A stretch of DNA of 26,176 nt, from positions 1 to 26,176 of the forward strand of contig CAZDPQ010000026.1 in the NCBI GenBank assembly GCA_964507305.1. Direction: 5' to 3'. The notes under the pieces are model-generated. The model did not search any database. It was not told the DNA's origin and saw nothing but the letters and a program-made list of their open reading frames with translations. Source of the stretch: JAQVYV01 sp964507305 (lineage in GTDB: Bacteria > Bacillota > Clostridia > Saccharofermentanales > UBA5734). Both the position numbers and the translations under genes were made by a program. Shown one piece after another: positions 1 to 6,665 of the stretch; positions within the stretch are counted from its first letter, which is position 1, and the number at the start of each line of letters is the position of its first letter.

Positions 1-2
1 TC

Positions 3-191
3 CTGAAGGCGGCTTTCGGGCAGAAAAGAAAGACCCTGGCCAATGCGCTTGCAGGCGCCGGATACCTCGCCGGCGGCCGTGCTTCGGCGGAGGAAGCGCT
101 CGCCGGGGAAGGCCTGCCGGCCGGGATCCGCGCGCAGCAGATGTCTCCGGAGACTCTGCTGCGGGTATGCCGTCGCCTTACGGGCGGCTGA
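3..191 (+). CDS. rsmA: 16S rRNA (adenine1518/1519-N6)-dimethyltransferase RsmA, C-terminal fragment
   Basis: Open frame entering from the left edge, so the start lies outside the window; 62 codons are visible, ending at a TGA. The first visible residues read LKAAFGQKRKTLANAL, which matches the conserved 'aF.qRRKTL.N.L' segment that opens the helical C-terminal domain of RsmA/KsgA. Downstream 'EEAL..G' and 'R.QQMSPETLLRV' match the usual end of the family. RsmA dimethylates two adjacent adenines near the 3' end of 16S rRNA during 30S maturation. The last 14 bases overlap the 3' end of the convergent AraC-type gene. The identification rests on this C-terminal domain alone; the methyltransferase domain is not visible. 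Confidence 0.8.
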   Translation: MKAAFGQKRKTLANALAGAGYLAGGRASAEEALAGEGLPAGIRAQQMSPETLLRVCRRLTGG

Positions 192-1071
192 TCCGCCCGT
201 CCCGCAGCCCCGCGTTCCGCTGCTTCCTGAAATCGGAAGGCGTCATGCCGGTCGTTTCGCGAAAGACCTTGTTGAAATAGCTCAGATTCCGGAATCCGCA
301 CTCGTACGCGATCTGCGTGATCTCGCCGTCGGAATGGATGAAGGCTTCCTTGGCCAGGCTGATGCGTTTGGCGCGGACATAGTCCACGAATGTCTGGCCG
401 GTCGTTTCTTTGAAAATCACGCAGAAGTGCTGCGGTGTCACGTGAAGCATGGCAGCCATATCCGCAAGGCGGACCGGCTCGGCAAGAGAGCTTTCGATCC
501 GGTGGATCACCGGCCGCAGCCGCAGCAGCGCCCTCCGTCTCGTGTCGGAGACGGTGTCCGACCTGAAGTTGCGGTACAGGAGGGTCAGCAAAGACATCAG
601 CTGTGCCTTGATCATCAGCTGCCAGCCGGGAGCCTGCCGGCCGTATTCGGACTCGATCTGCAGGATGATGCGGTTGATTTCGCTGAAATACGGGTTTTCT
701 TCGGAAATCTTATTGCAGAATCCTTCTTTGCGGTCGACGAATGCCTTCAGGTATTCATAATCCAGCATATCCTTTGCCCCGGACCAGATCAGGGAAGGGT
801 TGAAAACCATGACGACCTGGCGGAGGCCTTCTTTGCCGACATGCATCCGGTGCGGCTCGACGTTGTTGATGATCAGGAGCTCTCCGCTCCCGAAACTGTA
901 TTGCCGGTCCTCGATCTCATAGAAGCCGCGGCCGGATTTGGCGTATGACAGCTCGAAACAGTCATGCCAGTGGCAGGCTTCACCCATCGAGTAATAGGGC
1001 GGAAGGTCCATGTCATCCAGCATGAACGGAAATTCCGCAGGCAGACGGATCATGTCGTAATGAATGATCAT
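178..1071 (-). CDS. AraC-family transcriptional regulator (cupin sensor + double HTH)
   Basis: 297-residue regulator. Residues about 15-90 form an AraC-type cupin ligand pocket (HWHDCFEL near 34-41, then SGRGFYEI and GELLIINNVEPHRM). The last ~100 residues hold two helix-turn-helix units, LADMAAMLHVTPQHF and ITQIAYECGFRNLSYFNKVF, ending with the family signature ETTGMTPSDFRK. I chose the ATG at 1071, 10 bases after the upstream gene's stop codon; a TTG at 1107 would add 12 residues and overlap that gene. No strong ribosome binding site is visible for either, so translation may be coupled. It is probably the second gene of an operon with the UROD-like gene. Cupin AraC proteins of this layout commonly sense sugars or sugar derivatives; the actual ligand is unknown. 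Confidence 0.9.
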   Translation of the reverse strand: MIIHYDMIRLPAEFPFMLDDMDLPPYYSMGEACHWHDCFELSYAKSGRGFYEIEDRQYSFGSGELLIINNVEPHRMHVGKEGLRQVVMVFNPSLIWSGAKDMLDYEYLKAFVDRKEGFCNKISEENPYFSEINRIILQIESEYGRQAPGWQLMIKAQLMSLLTLLYRNFRSDTVSDTRRRALLRLRPVIHRIESSLAEPVRLADMAAMLHVTPQHFCVIFKETTGQTFVDYVRAKRISLAKEAFIHSDGEITQIAYECGFRNLSYFNKVFRETTGMTPSDFRKQRNAGLRDGRISRP

Positions 1072-1081
1072 ACGATCGATT

Positions 1082-2155
1082 TTACATTTTTTTCGCGACG
1101 ATCTCAAGCAGCCGGTCGGCTTCGTCCTGGCTGGAAGCGTTCACGGAAAACACGAGGCCTTCCGGGGACAGGTCCTTGAAGTGACGGATGATCTCATCAC
1201 AGGTCCAGTCGTAGATCCACAGCCCTTTTCCTGCGGCCTGGATCTTCCGCAGCAGGTCCATCCATTCGATGCTGCGCGGATTTCCGTCGCCCGGCACCCA
1301 TTGGATCAGGTCGATGCCGTCGATGGCGAGAATGTCGTCCAGATGCCCCAGGGCGCCTTTGCCGTCGTAATGATAGCCGCAGCGGTCGAGATAGGACGCT
1401 TCTTCCTCGATGGCGGGGATGACGAATTCGCGTGCCTGGTCCGGGCTGATCATGGCGGAAAAATCGCACTGCGTCACCGCAAACCGCCCGTTTTCGCAAT
1501 AGGTGGGGAACCAGCCGATCGAGCCGGTTTCTTCCATGTTGCCGGCCTTGTACGCCATTTCGTAGATGGGAGCATATGTTTTCCGCACCTCATCCAGGAC
1601 ACGGTGCACCTCGCCGGGGCAGTCCATCAGGTCGAGGCACAGGTTCTGCGGGCCGCGGACGGCGCTGAGTGCGTCCAGATTGCTGTGCAGGTCCAGCATC
1701 GCGATGAGGAACCGGCCGTCCGCGAAGGACGCGGCGTACTCCATGAAACGCTTCAGCTTATCGAAGTAGGAATCCGGGCCGTCATGGAGCCGGACCTCAA
1801 ACCGCGACCAGTCGTCGACGAAACTCTGGACCCAGGTCGTCACATAGCTGTCTTCGACGAACAGGTCCGCGCCGAGGAAGGCGGCGTACTGGTCCGGACC
1901 GAGCGTCAGGTCGATATAGGGGATCGCTTCGCCGCCATAATAGGTCGTTTCGACCGTCCGGGCAAACGAGCGCAGAAGCGGCCCGTAATCGCCGTTCAGG
2001 CAGGGCTTGGCAACAGCCGCGGCATTCAGCGGGGTGGAATGGATCGTCATGCCGTTTTTCGGCGCCGTGACGCAGATCAGGGGCCTGTCGATCACATCAT
2101 GCTGCCAGAAGGCGTTCCAGTATTTCTTTTTCCGTTCAAAATCCGGGATATCCAT
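1082..2155 (-). CDS. Uroporphyrinogen decarboxylase-fold (UROD/MtaA-like) protein, function unknown
   Basis: 357 residues, starting at the ATG at 2155 behind a clear AAGGAG site 8 bases upstream. The family call rests on overall pattern: an N-terminal 'DRPLICVTAPKNG' segment, then 'ISPDQAREFVIPAIEEEASYL' and 'IDLIQWVPGDGNP' in the C-terminal half, as in UROD-like TIM-barrel proteins that include haem-pathway UROD and the corrinoid methyltransferases MtaA/CmuA. Those methyltransferases use a His-x-Cys zinc motif; here the matching place reads H262-Y263-D264-G265, with Asp in place of Cys. It is therefore unlikely to be a standard MtaA, and the length and sequence do not look like HemE. The AraC-type gene 10 bases downstream suggests an inducible catabolic role. 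Substrate unknown. Confidence 0.7.
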   Translation of the reverse strand: MDIPDFERKKKYWNAFWQHDVIDRPLICVTAPKNGMTIHSTPLNAAAVAKPCLNGDYGPLLRSFARTVETTYYGGEAIPYIDLTLGPDQYAAFLGADLFVEDSYVTTWVQSFVDDWSRFEVRLHDGPDSYFDKLKRFMEYAASFADGRFLIAMLDLHSNLDALSAVRGPQNLCLDLMDCPGEVHRVLDEVRKTYAPIYEMAYKAGNMEETGSIGWFPTYCENGRFAVTQCDFSAMISPDQAREFVIPAIEEEASYLDRCGYHYDGKGALGHLDDILAIDGIDLIQWVPGDGNPRSIEWMDLLRKIQAAGKGLWIYDWTCDEIIRHFKDLSPEGLVFSVNASSQDEADRLLEIVAKKM

Positions 2156-2194
2156 GCGATGCGCTCCTTTTTTCCGTTGTTTCCCAATATCCCG

Positions 2195-2223
2195 ATGATA
2201 CCGCAAATCTGCGGAGTTTTCAT
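2195..2223 (-). promoter_or_regulatory. Probable promoter of the UROD-like/AraC pair with inverted repeat in the spacer
   Basis: On the minus strand, ATGAAA (2218-2223) and TATCAT (2195-2200) are separated by 17 bases. The spacer holds the inverted repeat CCGCA-AATC-TGCGG (2201-2214), placed where a bound regulator would cover the promoter. Matches to consensus are moderate (4/6 and 5/6). Confidence 0.4.
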
Positions 2224-2303
2224 GTCGATTTTTTTGTTACATGCGTGCTATTTTAAGATGCCTGAGGGAAGATCGGGCGATTTCACGGGAAAAACGGGTG
2301 GTT

Positions 2304-2876
2304 TCAGGCGAAAAATGCGTGCTCGATGAAAATGCGGATACCGATCCCGATCAGCAGCAGACCGCCTGCTATTTCGGCGCGACGGCCGAGCCGGATCCCG
2401 ATCTTCTTGCCCAGGGCGACGCCGCCTGCCGAGATGATGAATGTGACCGCGCCGATGATCAGGACGGCGGACCAGATGCCGGTTTCGATCAGGGCGAAGC
2501 TGATCCCGACCGCCAGGGCGTCGATGCTCGTGGCGACTCCTTGGACAAGAAGCCCCCGGAACGTAAACGTCCTGACCGGACATTCATCGGGAGCGGACCG
2601 GAGATCCGCGGCGGCTTCGGCGATCATATGGATGCCGATGGCTGCGAGAAGCAGCAGGGCGATCCAGTGGTCGACGGCCGAGATCTGCCGCGCGAAGCTG
2701 CGGCCGAGATAATAACCGGCAAGCGGCATTGCGGCCTGAAAGAGGCCGAATGTCGCGGCGATCCGGAAGACGTGTTTCGCCCGGATGCTGCCGTAGCATA
2801 ACCCGTTCGACACAGACACTGCGAAAGCGTCCATGGACAGGGCGGCAGCGATCAGAAGCAACGTGATCATTTCCAT
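2304..2876 (-). CDS. mntP: Manganese efflux pump MntP
   Basis: 190-residue, six-helix inner-membrane exporter that expels excess Mn(II). The N-terminus LLLIAAALSMDAFAVSVSNG is the family hallmark (helix 1 with its conserved Asp), and a second copy, SIDALAVGISFAL, appears in the second half, reflecting the internal duplication. Helices continue with FGLFQAAMPLAGYYLG, WIALLLLAAIGIHMI, AVLIIGAVTFIISAGGVALG and IAGGLLLIGIGIRIFIEH at the C-terminus. I chose ATG 2876, where family members begin; an in-frame TTG at 2906, with GGAG 9 bases upstream, would add 10 polar residues and cannot be excluded. The leader is too short for the yybP-ykoY manganese riboswitch that often precedes this gene, and none is seen. 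Confidence 0.92.
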   Translation of the reverse strand: MEMITLLLIAAALSMDAFAVSVSNGLCYGSIRAKHVFRIAATFGLFQAAMPLAGYYLGRSFARQISAVDHWIALLLLAAIGIHMIAEAAADLRSAPDECPVRTFTFRGLLVQGVATSIDALAVGISFALIETGIWSAVLIIGAVTFIISAGGVALGKKIGIRLGRRAEIAGGLLLIGIGIRIFIEHAFFA

Positions 2877-2944
2877 CGGAGGTTTCGTTGTCCTTGTTTT
2901 ATTCAAAGTCCGCGTCTCCGGCAGCCGGGGATGCGGCTTTGCGT

Positions 2945-2972
2945 ATTATATCACAGATGGGTTTATGTTAAA
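2945..2972 (-). promoter_or_regulatory. mntP promoter
   Basis: Minus-strand TTTAAC (2967-2972), 16-base spacer, perfect TATAAT (2945-2950). The expected transcript start is about 2938, giving a leader of roughly 60 bases to ATG 2876. The site sits in the divergent mntP/dtd intergenic region, so dtd transcription probably starts from overlapping DNA. Confidence 0.6.
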
Positions 2973-3040
2973 ATGACGATGTTCCTGCGTCCGGGGCAGC
3001 AGCAGCGCTGCAAAGGCCGGGCGGGGAGGGAGGGATCCGG

Positions 3041-3490
3041 ATGAGGGCGGTCGTGCAGCGGGCGGAAAGCGCCCGGGTGGAGTCGGATGGCGCGGAAACG
3101 GGGCGCATCGGCAGGGGGCTGGTTGCGTTTGTCGGATTCTGTGCGGATGATACGGCGGAGGATTACGGTTATATCGCCGGAAAAATCCTCGGGCTTCGGA
3201 TCTTTGAAGACGGCACGGGGAAGATGAACCTGCCTGTAGACCGGGTTGGCGGAGGCATCCTGCTGATCCCGAATTTCACGCTGTACGGCGATGCGCGCAA
3301 AGGGAAAAGGCCGGATTTCATGAAGTCATCCGGCCCTTCCGCGGCTCTTGTGCAATATGAAGAGTTTCTCTCCGTTTTCCGGGGGCTTTTCCCCTCGCTT
3401 CAGACCGGTTCGTTCCGTTCGCATATGACGGTCGATGTTCGGAACGACGGTCCCGTCACGATCCTGCTGGATTCGAAAAAGCTGTTCTGA
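3041..3490 (+). CDS. dtd: D-aminoacyl-tRNA deacylase (Dtd)
   Basis: 149 residues, normal family length, behind a very strong GGGAGGGAGGG site. Dtd hydrolyses D-amino acids (and glycine from tRNA-Ala) mischarged onto tRNA, protecting translation. It opens with the typical MRAVVQRAESARV and carries the Gly-cisPro motif NDGPVT at 135-140. The first signature, canonically S77-Q78-F79-T80-L81, reads P77-N78-F79-T80-L81 here; the Phe-Thr-Leu core and the following YGDARKGKRPDF are kept. The gene is convergent with nrdJ, and the two stop codons abut with no intergenic base. The family call is firm; the motif change is unusual and noted separately. Confidence 0.93.
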   Translation: MRAVVQRAESARVESDGAETGRIGRGLVAFVGFCADDTAEDYGYIAGKILGLRIFEDGTGKMNLPVDRVGGGILLIPNFTLYGDARKGKRPDFMKSSGPSAALVQYEEFLSVFRGLFPSLQTGSFRSHMTVDVRNDGPVTILLDSKKLF

Positions 3491-6400
3491 TCAGCTGCAC
3501 CCGGTCGTCGTCCCGCAGTCGAGGCAGACCTTGCAGGTGCCGTTCTTGACCATCCTTGTGCTCGAACAGGATGGGCAGATGCTGTCATACAGCCTCTCGC
3601 CCGCTGCCGGGGAGGAGGCGGCGCCCGCGGCCGGGAGGATGACAGCGGAGGCCGGCTGCGCAGCGGCGACGGCCCTTACGGCTTTGAGATACTCGATGGC
3701 GGGCTTCGGCTCCGCGTCTTCCGGCTGGTCCTTGATCTGGCATCTCGAATAATCCCCGAGCTCGATGTCGATGACCTTGCTGATGAGGTCCGAGATGGAT
3801 GTCACGTACTTGATATTCGGATGCTTTTTGACGAATCCGTATGGCTCGTACTTTTGACCGCGCAGCATCCTTGAGATGTCCTGCGGCGGCACATGGTACT
3901 GCAGCATCACGGAGATCGATTTCGAAAGGGAGTTGAGAAGCCCGGTGATGATGGTCCCCTCACGGTCGGTCGTGATGTAGATCTCGGAGATCTCACCGAG
4001 CGGCCCGCGGTTGACGGTCGTATAGATCTTGACATCCTCCACCTGGGCCGGATGGGTCCTGCCCTGGCGGATGCCGATGAGCTTGTCGCGTTTGGAATAC
4101 GGATGCCGTTCCTCAAGCTCCCGGACCTTTTCGATCAGTTCGGCGTAGGTCAGATCGTCGAGATCCCTGACCGTGTCGGCGTTCAGCGAGGTGTTGAGGG
4201 GCTGGCTTGCCTTGGAGCCGTCCCGGTAGAGGGTGATGCCCTTGACTCCGAGCTTCCATGACGCGAAAATGACTTCCTTGAACTCCTCGACGGTCGCCCG
4301 CTTCGGAAGGTTGACGGTCTTGGACACCGCGCCGGAAATGAGCGGGGTGATGGCGGCCACCATCTTGACGTGGCCCATGGGTGAAATGTACCGCTTGCCG
4401 GTACCGCATTCGTTTGCCGTGTCGAACACCGGAAGGTGTTCTTTCTTCAGGTGGGGGGCACCTTCGATCTTGCCGTCGACGATTTTCTCATACTCGTAGC
4501 CGTTTTCGTTGACCGTCTCCTTGTGCATGATGTATTCGACGATGTCCGCGATCTGGTCGGGCGCGTAGCCGAGGTTGCGCAGGGCCAGCTCGAGAACGGG
4601 GTTGGCGATGGTCATGTATCCCCCGCCGGAAAGCTTCTTGTAAACGAAGTGGCTGAAAAACGGCTCGATCGAGGTCGCGCCGCAGTCCATCGCCAGGGAA
4701 ATCGTGCCGGTGGGCGCCATGACGGAGACCTGGGCGTTCCGGAACCCCTGCTTCTCGCCGAGCTCGCAGGCAGCCTTCCATTCGGAGACCAGAGCACTGC
4801 TGATCTCCTCGAAGCCGTTTTTCTTCAGAAGCTTGTGGTTGACCTCCATCGGCTCGTATTCGAGGCCTTCGTACGGGGTCCGGAGGGAGCCTGCGACCCG
4901 CGCGTGGTTGCGGATGACGCGCAGCATGGGCTCCCGGTTGAGCGCGTACTTCTCGAACGGCCCGATCTGCCCGGCCATGATGGCCGAAGTGTAATAGGAA
5001 TGGCCGGTCAGGATGCCGATCAGGGCGGCGGCGAGCGCGCGGGCTTCCTGGGAGTCGTACGGATAGCCGAAAGCCATCAGCAGCGACGCGAGATTGGCGA
5101 TGCCGAGGCCGGTCGTGCGGAACATGTAGGTCTTTCGCGCGATGTCCTCGGTGGGGAACTGGCCCCAGCGGACGGATGCCTCGAGGGCAAGCTGGGTGAT
5201 GCCGACGGTGTGGATGAACGATTCCAGGTCGAAGGTGTTGGTGTCTTCGCGGTAAAAGCGGAAAATGTTGATCGAGGCGAGATTGCAGGAGGTGTCGTCC
5301 AGAAAGGCGTACTCGCCGCAGGGGTTGGTGGAATTGATCCGGTTCTCGTGCGCGTTGCACTCGCCGTTCTCGCCGCAGGGGCAGGTGTGCCAGGCATTGA
5401 AGGTCCCGTCGAACTGCGGCGCGGGGTCCGCGCATTTCCAGATCGCTTCATTGAATGTGTTCCATACATCCGCGACCCGGAGCTTGCCGTCGGCCTTGTC
5501 GGTGATGCGCCCGCGGATCTGGATCGTCGCGTCGGGATTCGTCTCGAGGGCTTCGACCTTCTTCATGAAATCGTCGGTGAAACGGACGGAGTTGTTGCCG
5601 TTCTGTCCGGACACGGTCTCGTAAGCCTCACCCTCAAAACTCGTGTCATAGCCCATCTTGCCGAGCGCCCGGACCTTGTCCTCCTCCCTGGCCTTCCATG
5701 TGATGAAGTCCATGATCTCCGGATGGTCGACGTCGAGGCACAGCATCTTCGCCGCCCGCCGCGTGGTGCCGCCGGACTTGATGGCTCCGGCGTTGCGGTC
5801 AAGGCCCTTCAGGAAGCTCATCAGGCCGGAAGACACACCGCCTCCGCTCAGGGGCTCGCCCCTGCCGCGGATGGCCGAGAAATTCGTGCCGGTGCCGGAT
5901 CCGCCCTTGAACAGGCGGGTCTCGGTCACATAGTGCTCGGAAATGGAATGAGGTCCCAGAAGCTTGTCCTCGATCGAGAGGATGAAACAGGCCGAAGCCT
6001 GGGTCCTCGTGTAGGCATCCTCGCTCTCGACAACCTTTTTTTTCTTTTCATCATAATAAAAGCTGCCGTTTTTCGCTCCGCGGATCCCGTAAGCCAGACG
6101 CAGGCCGGTGTTGAACCACTGGGGCGAATTGGGGGCGACGACCTGGTCCAGCATGGCATACGCCATCTCGTCGTAGAAAACCGATGCTTCCGCATCCGTC
6201 GTGATCAGGCCTTCGTCCCGGAGCGCCGCGCACCAGAAGCTGACCATCCGGTGGACGACCATGCGCATGCTGTTCTCATAGCCGAGCCCGTTGTCGACGC
6301 CGGCGCGGCGGAAATACTTGGACGCGATGATATCGCAGGCATTCTGCGAATAGCCCTCGGGAAACTCGAGGTCCTTCATGTCAGTAAGGGTCTTGCCACT

Positions 6401-6523
6401 CTTGTAGTCCTTGAGGACAACGTCGACCTTTTTCCACTGAAACAGATCATAAACCGTCTTGGATGCATCCTCCGCAAGCCTCTTCGTATAGTGCCTTTTC
6501 AAGATAACATCCAATGAACTCAT
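3491..6523 (-). CDS. nrdJ: Adenosylcobalamin-dependent (class II) ribonucleoside reductase NrdJ
   Basis: 1010 residues. Class II reductases use coenzyme B12 to make a cysteine thiyl radical and reduce ribonucleotides to deoxyribonucleotides, with or without oxygen. Evidence: the active-site loop N400-P-C402-G-E404 (radical Cys402, catalytic Glu404) followed by DDTSCNLASINI; the redox cysteine segment QASACFILSIED with FKGGSGTGTNFSAIRG; the substrate-loop stretch APTGTISLAMDCGATSIEP; and a C-terminal cysteine-rich tail, CPSC ... CKVCLDCGTTTGCS, typical of long NrdJ proteins and expected to re-reduce the active site. The chosen ATG at 6523 has AAAGGGGG about 8 bases upstream. The promoter carries paired NrdR boxes. 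No cobalamin riboswitch is visible. Transcription converges on dtd with zero spacing. Confidence 0.97.
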   Translation of the reverse strand: MSSLDVILKRHYTKRLAEDASKTVYDLFQWKKVDVVLKDYKSGKTLTDMKDLEFPEGYSQNACDIIASKYFRRAGVDNGLGYENSMRMVVHRMVSFWCAALRDEGLITTDAEASVFYDEMAYAMLDQVVAPNSPQWFNTGLRLAYGIRGAKNGSFYYDEKKKKVVESEDAYTRTQASACFILSIEDKLLGPHSISEHYVTETRLFKGGSGTGTNFSAIRGRGEPLSGGGVSSGLMSFLKGLDRNAGAIKSGGTTRRAAKMLCLDVDHPEIMDFITWKAREEDKVRALGKMGYDTSFEGEAYETVSGQNGNNSVRFTDDFMKKVEALETNPDATIQIRGRITDKADGKLRVADVWNTFNEAIWKCADPAPQFDGTFNAWHTCPCGENGECNAHENRINSTNPCGEYAFLDDTSCNLASINIFRFYREDTNTFDLESFIHTVGITQLALEASVRWGQFPTEDIARKTYMFRTTGLGIANLASLLMAFGYPYDSQEARALAAALIGILTGHSYYTSAIMAGQIGPFEKYALNREPMLRVIRNHARVAGSLRTPYEGLEYEPMEVNHKLLKKNGFEEISSALVSEWKAACELGEKQGFRNAQVSVMAPTGTISLAMDCGATSIEPFFSHFVYKKLSGGGYMTIANPVLELALRNLGYAPDQIADIVEYIMHKETVNENGYEYEKIVDGKIEGAPHLKKEHLPVFDTANECGTGKRYISPMGHVKMVAAITPLISGAVSKTVNLPKRATVEEFKEVIFASWKLGVKGITLYRDGSKASQPLNTSLNADTVRDLDDLTYAELIEKVRELEERHPYSKRDKLIGIRQGRTHPAQVEDVKIYTTVNRGPLGEISEIYITTDREGTIITGLLNSLSKSISVMLQYHVPPQDISRMLRGQKYEPYGFVKKHPNIKYVTSISDLISKVIDIELGDYSRCQIKDQPEDAEPKPAIEYLKAVRAVAAAQPASAVILPAAGAASSPAAGERLYDSICPSCSSTRMVKNGTCKVCLDCGTTTGCS

Positions 6524-6547
6524 CGCAGCAGCCCCCTTTGTTATTTT

Positions 6548-6594
6548 ACACAATATATTGATGCGGTGTGAGAAGATTATACAACATGTTGATT
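6548..6594 (-). promoter_or_regulatory. Tandem NrdR boxes upstream of nrdJ
   Basis: Two palindromic boxes resembling the NrdR consensus acaCwAtATaTwGtgt: 6548-6563 with perfect core CAATATATTG and 6579-6594 with core CAACATGTTG (8/10). Core centres are 6555.5 and 6586.5, exactly 31 bp apart, i.e. three helical turns, the spacing typical of functional NrdR pairs. Box 2 lies in the promoter spacer and overlaps its -10, so binding should block RNA polymerase. NrdR itself is not in this window. Confidence 0.85.
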
Positions 6595-6620
6595 ATAAGT
6601 CAACAGGTAAAAATTGACAA
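6576..6620 (-). promoter_or_regulatory. nrdJ promoters (two overlapping)
   Basis: Proximal: TTGACT (6598-6603), 16 bases, TATAAT (6576-6581). Distal: TTGTCA (6615-6620), 17 bases, TATAAT (6592-6597). Both point toward nrdJ. An A/T-rich tract (about 6636-6665) lies upstream and could act as an UP element. The proximal spacer contains NrdR box 2. Confidence 0.7.
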
Positions 6621-6625
6621 TACAC

Positions 6626-6639
6626 TTTAGCATGCTAAA
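6626..6639. repeat. 14-bp perfect palindrome between kbl and nrdJ
   Basis: TTTAGCATGCTAAA, a perfect palindrome 5 bp upstream of the distal nrdJ -35 and about 26 bp after the kbl stop. It could be a regulator site. On the plus strand it is followed by a T-tract, but the short A/T-rich stem makes a poor terminator and no plus-strand gene ends here. Confidence 0.35.
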
Positions 6640-6665
6640 TATTAATTTTTTTTTACATTTAAAAT

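Noticed and set aside
43..948. 301-codon plus-strand frame opposite the AraC gene
   Set aside because: Antisense to the AraC coding sequence; the real plus-strand gene at the left edge is the RsmA tail in another frame.
2877..3040. yybP-ykoY manganese riboswitch upstream of mntP
   Set aside because: The predicted leader is only about 60 bases and the conserved riboswitch segments are not seen.
4436..6517. 693-codon open frame on the plus strand opposite nrdJ
   Set aside because: Exact antisense of a clear NrdJ coding sequence; high GC and codon bias keep this frame open. No ribosome site and no recognisable domain.
6614..6650. Plus-strand TTGACA promoter and palindrome-plus-T-run terminator between nrdJ and kbl
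   Set aside because: No plus-strand gene starts or ends here, and the TTGACA is the reverse complement of the distal nrdJ -35.
6524..6665. Cobalamin riboswitch controlling nrdJ
   Set aside because: The intergenic region is about 140 bases and A/T-rich, and lacks the B12-box sequence; NrdR boxes explain it better.
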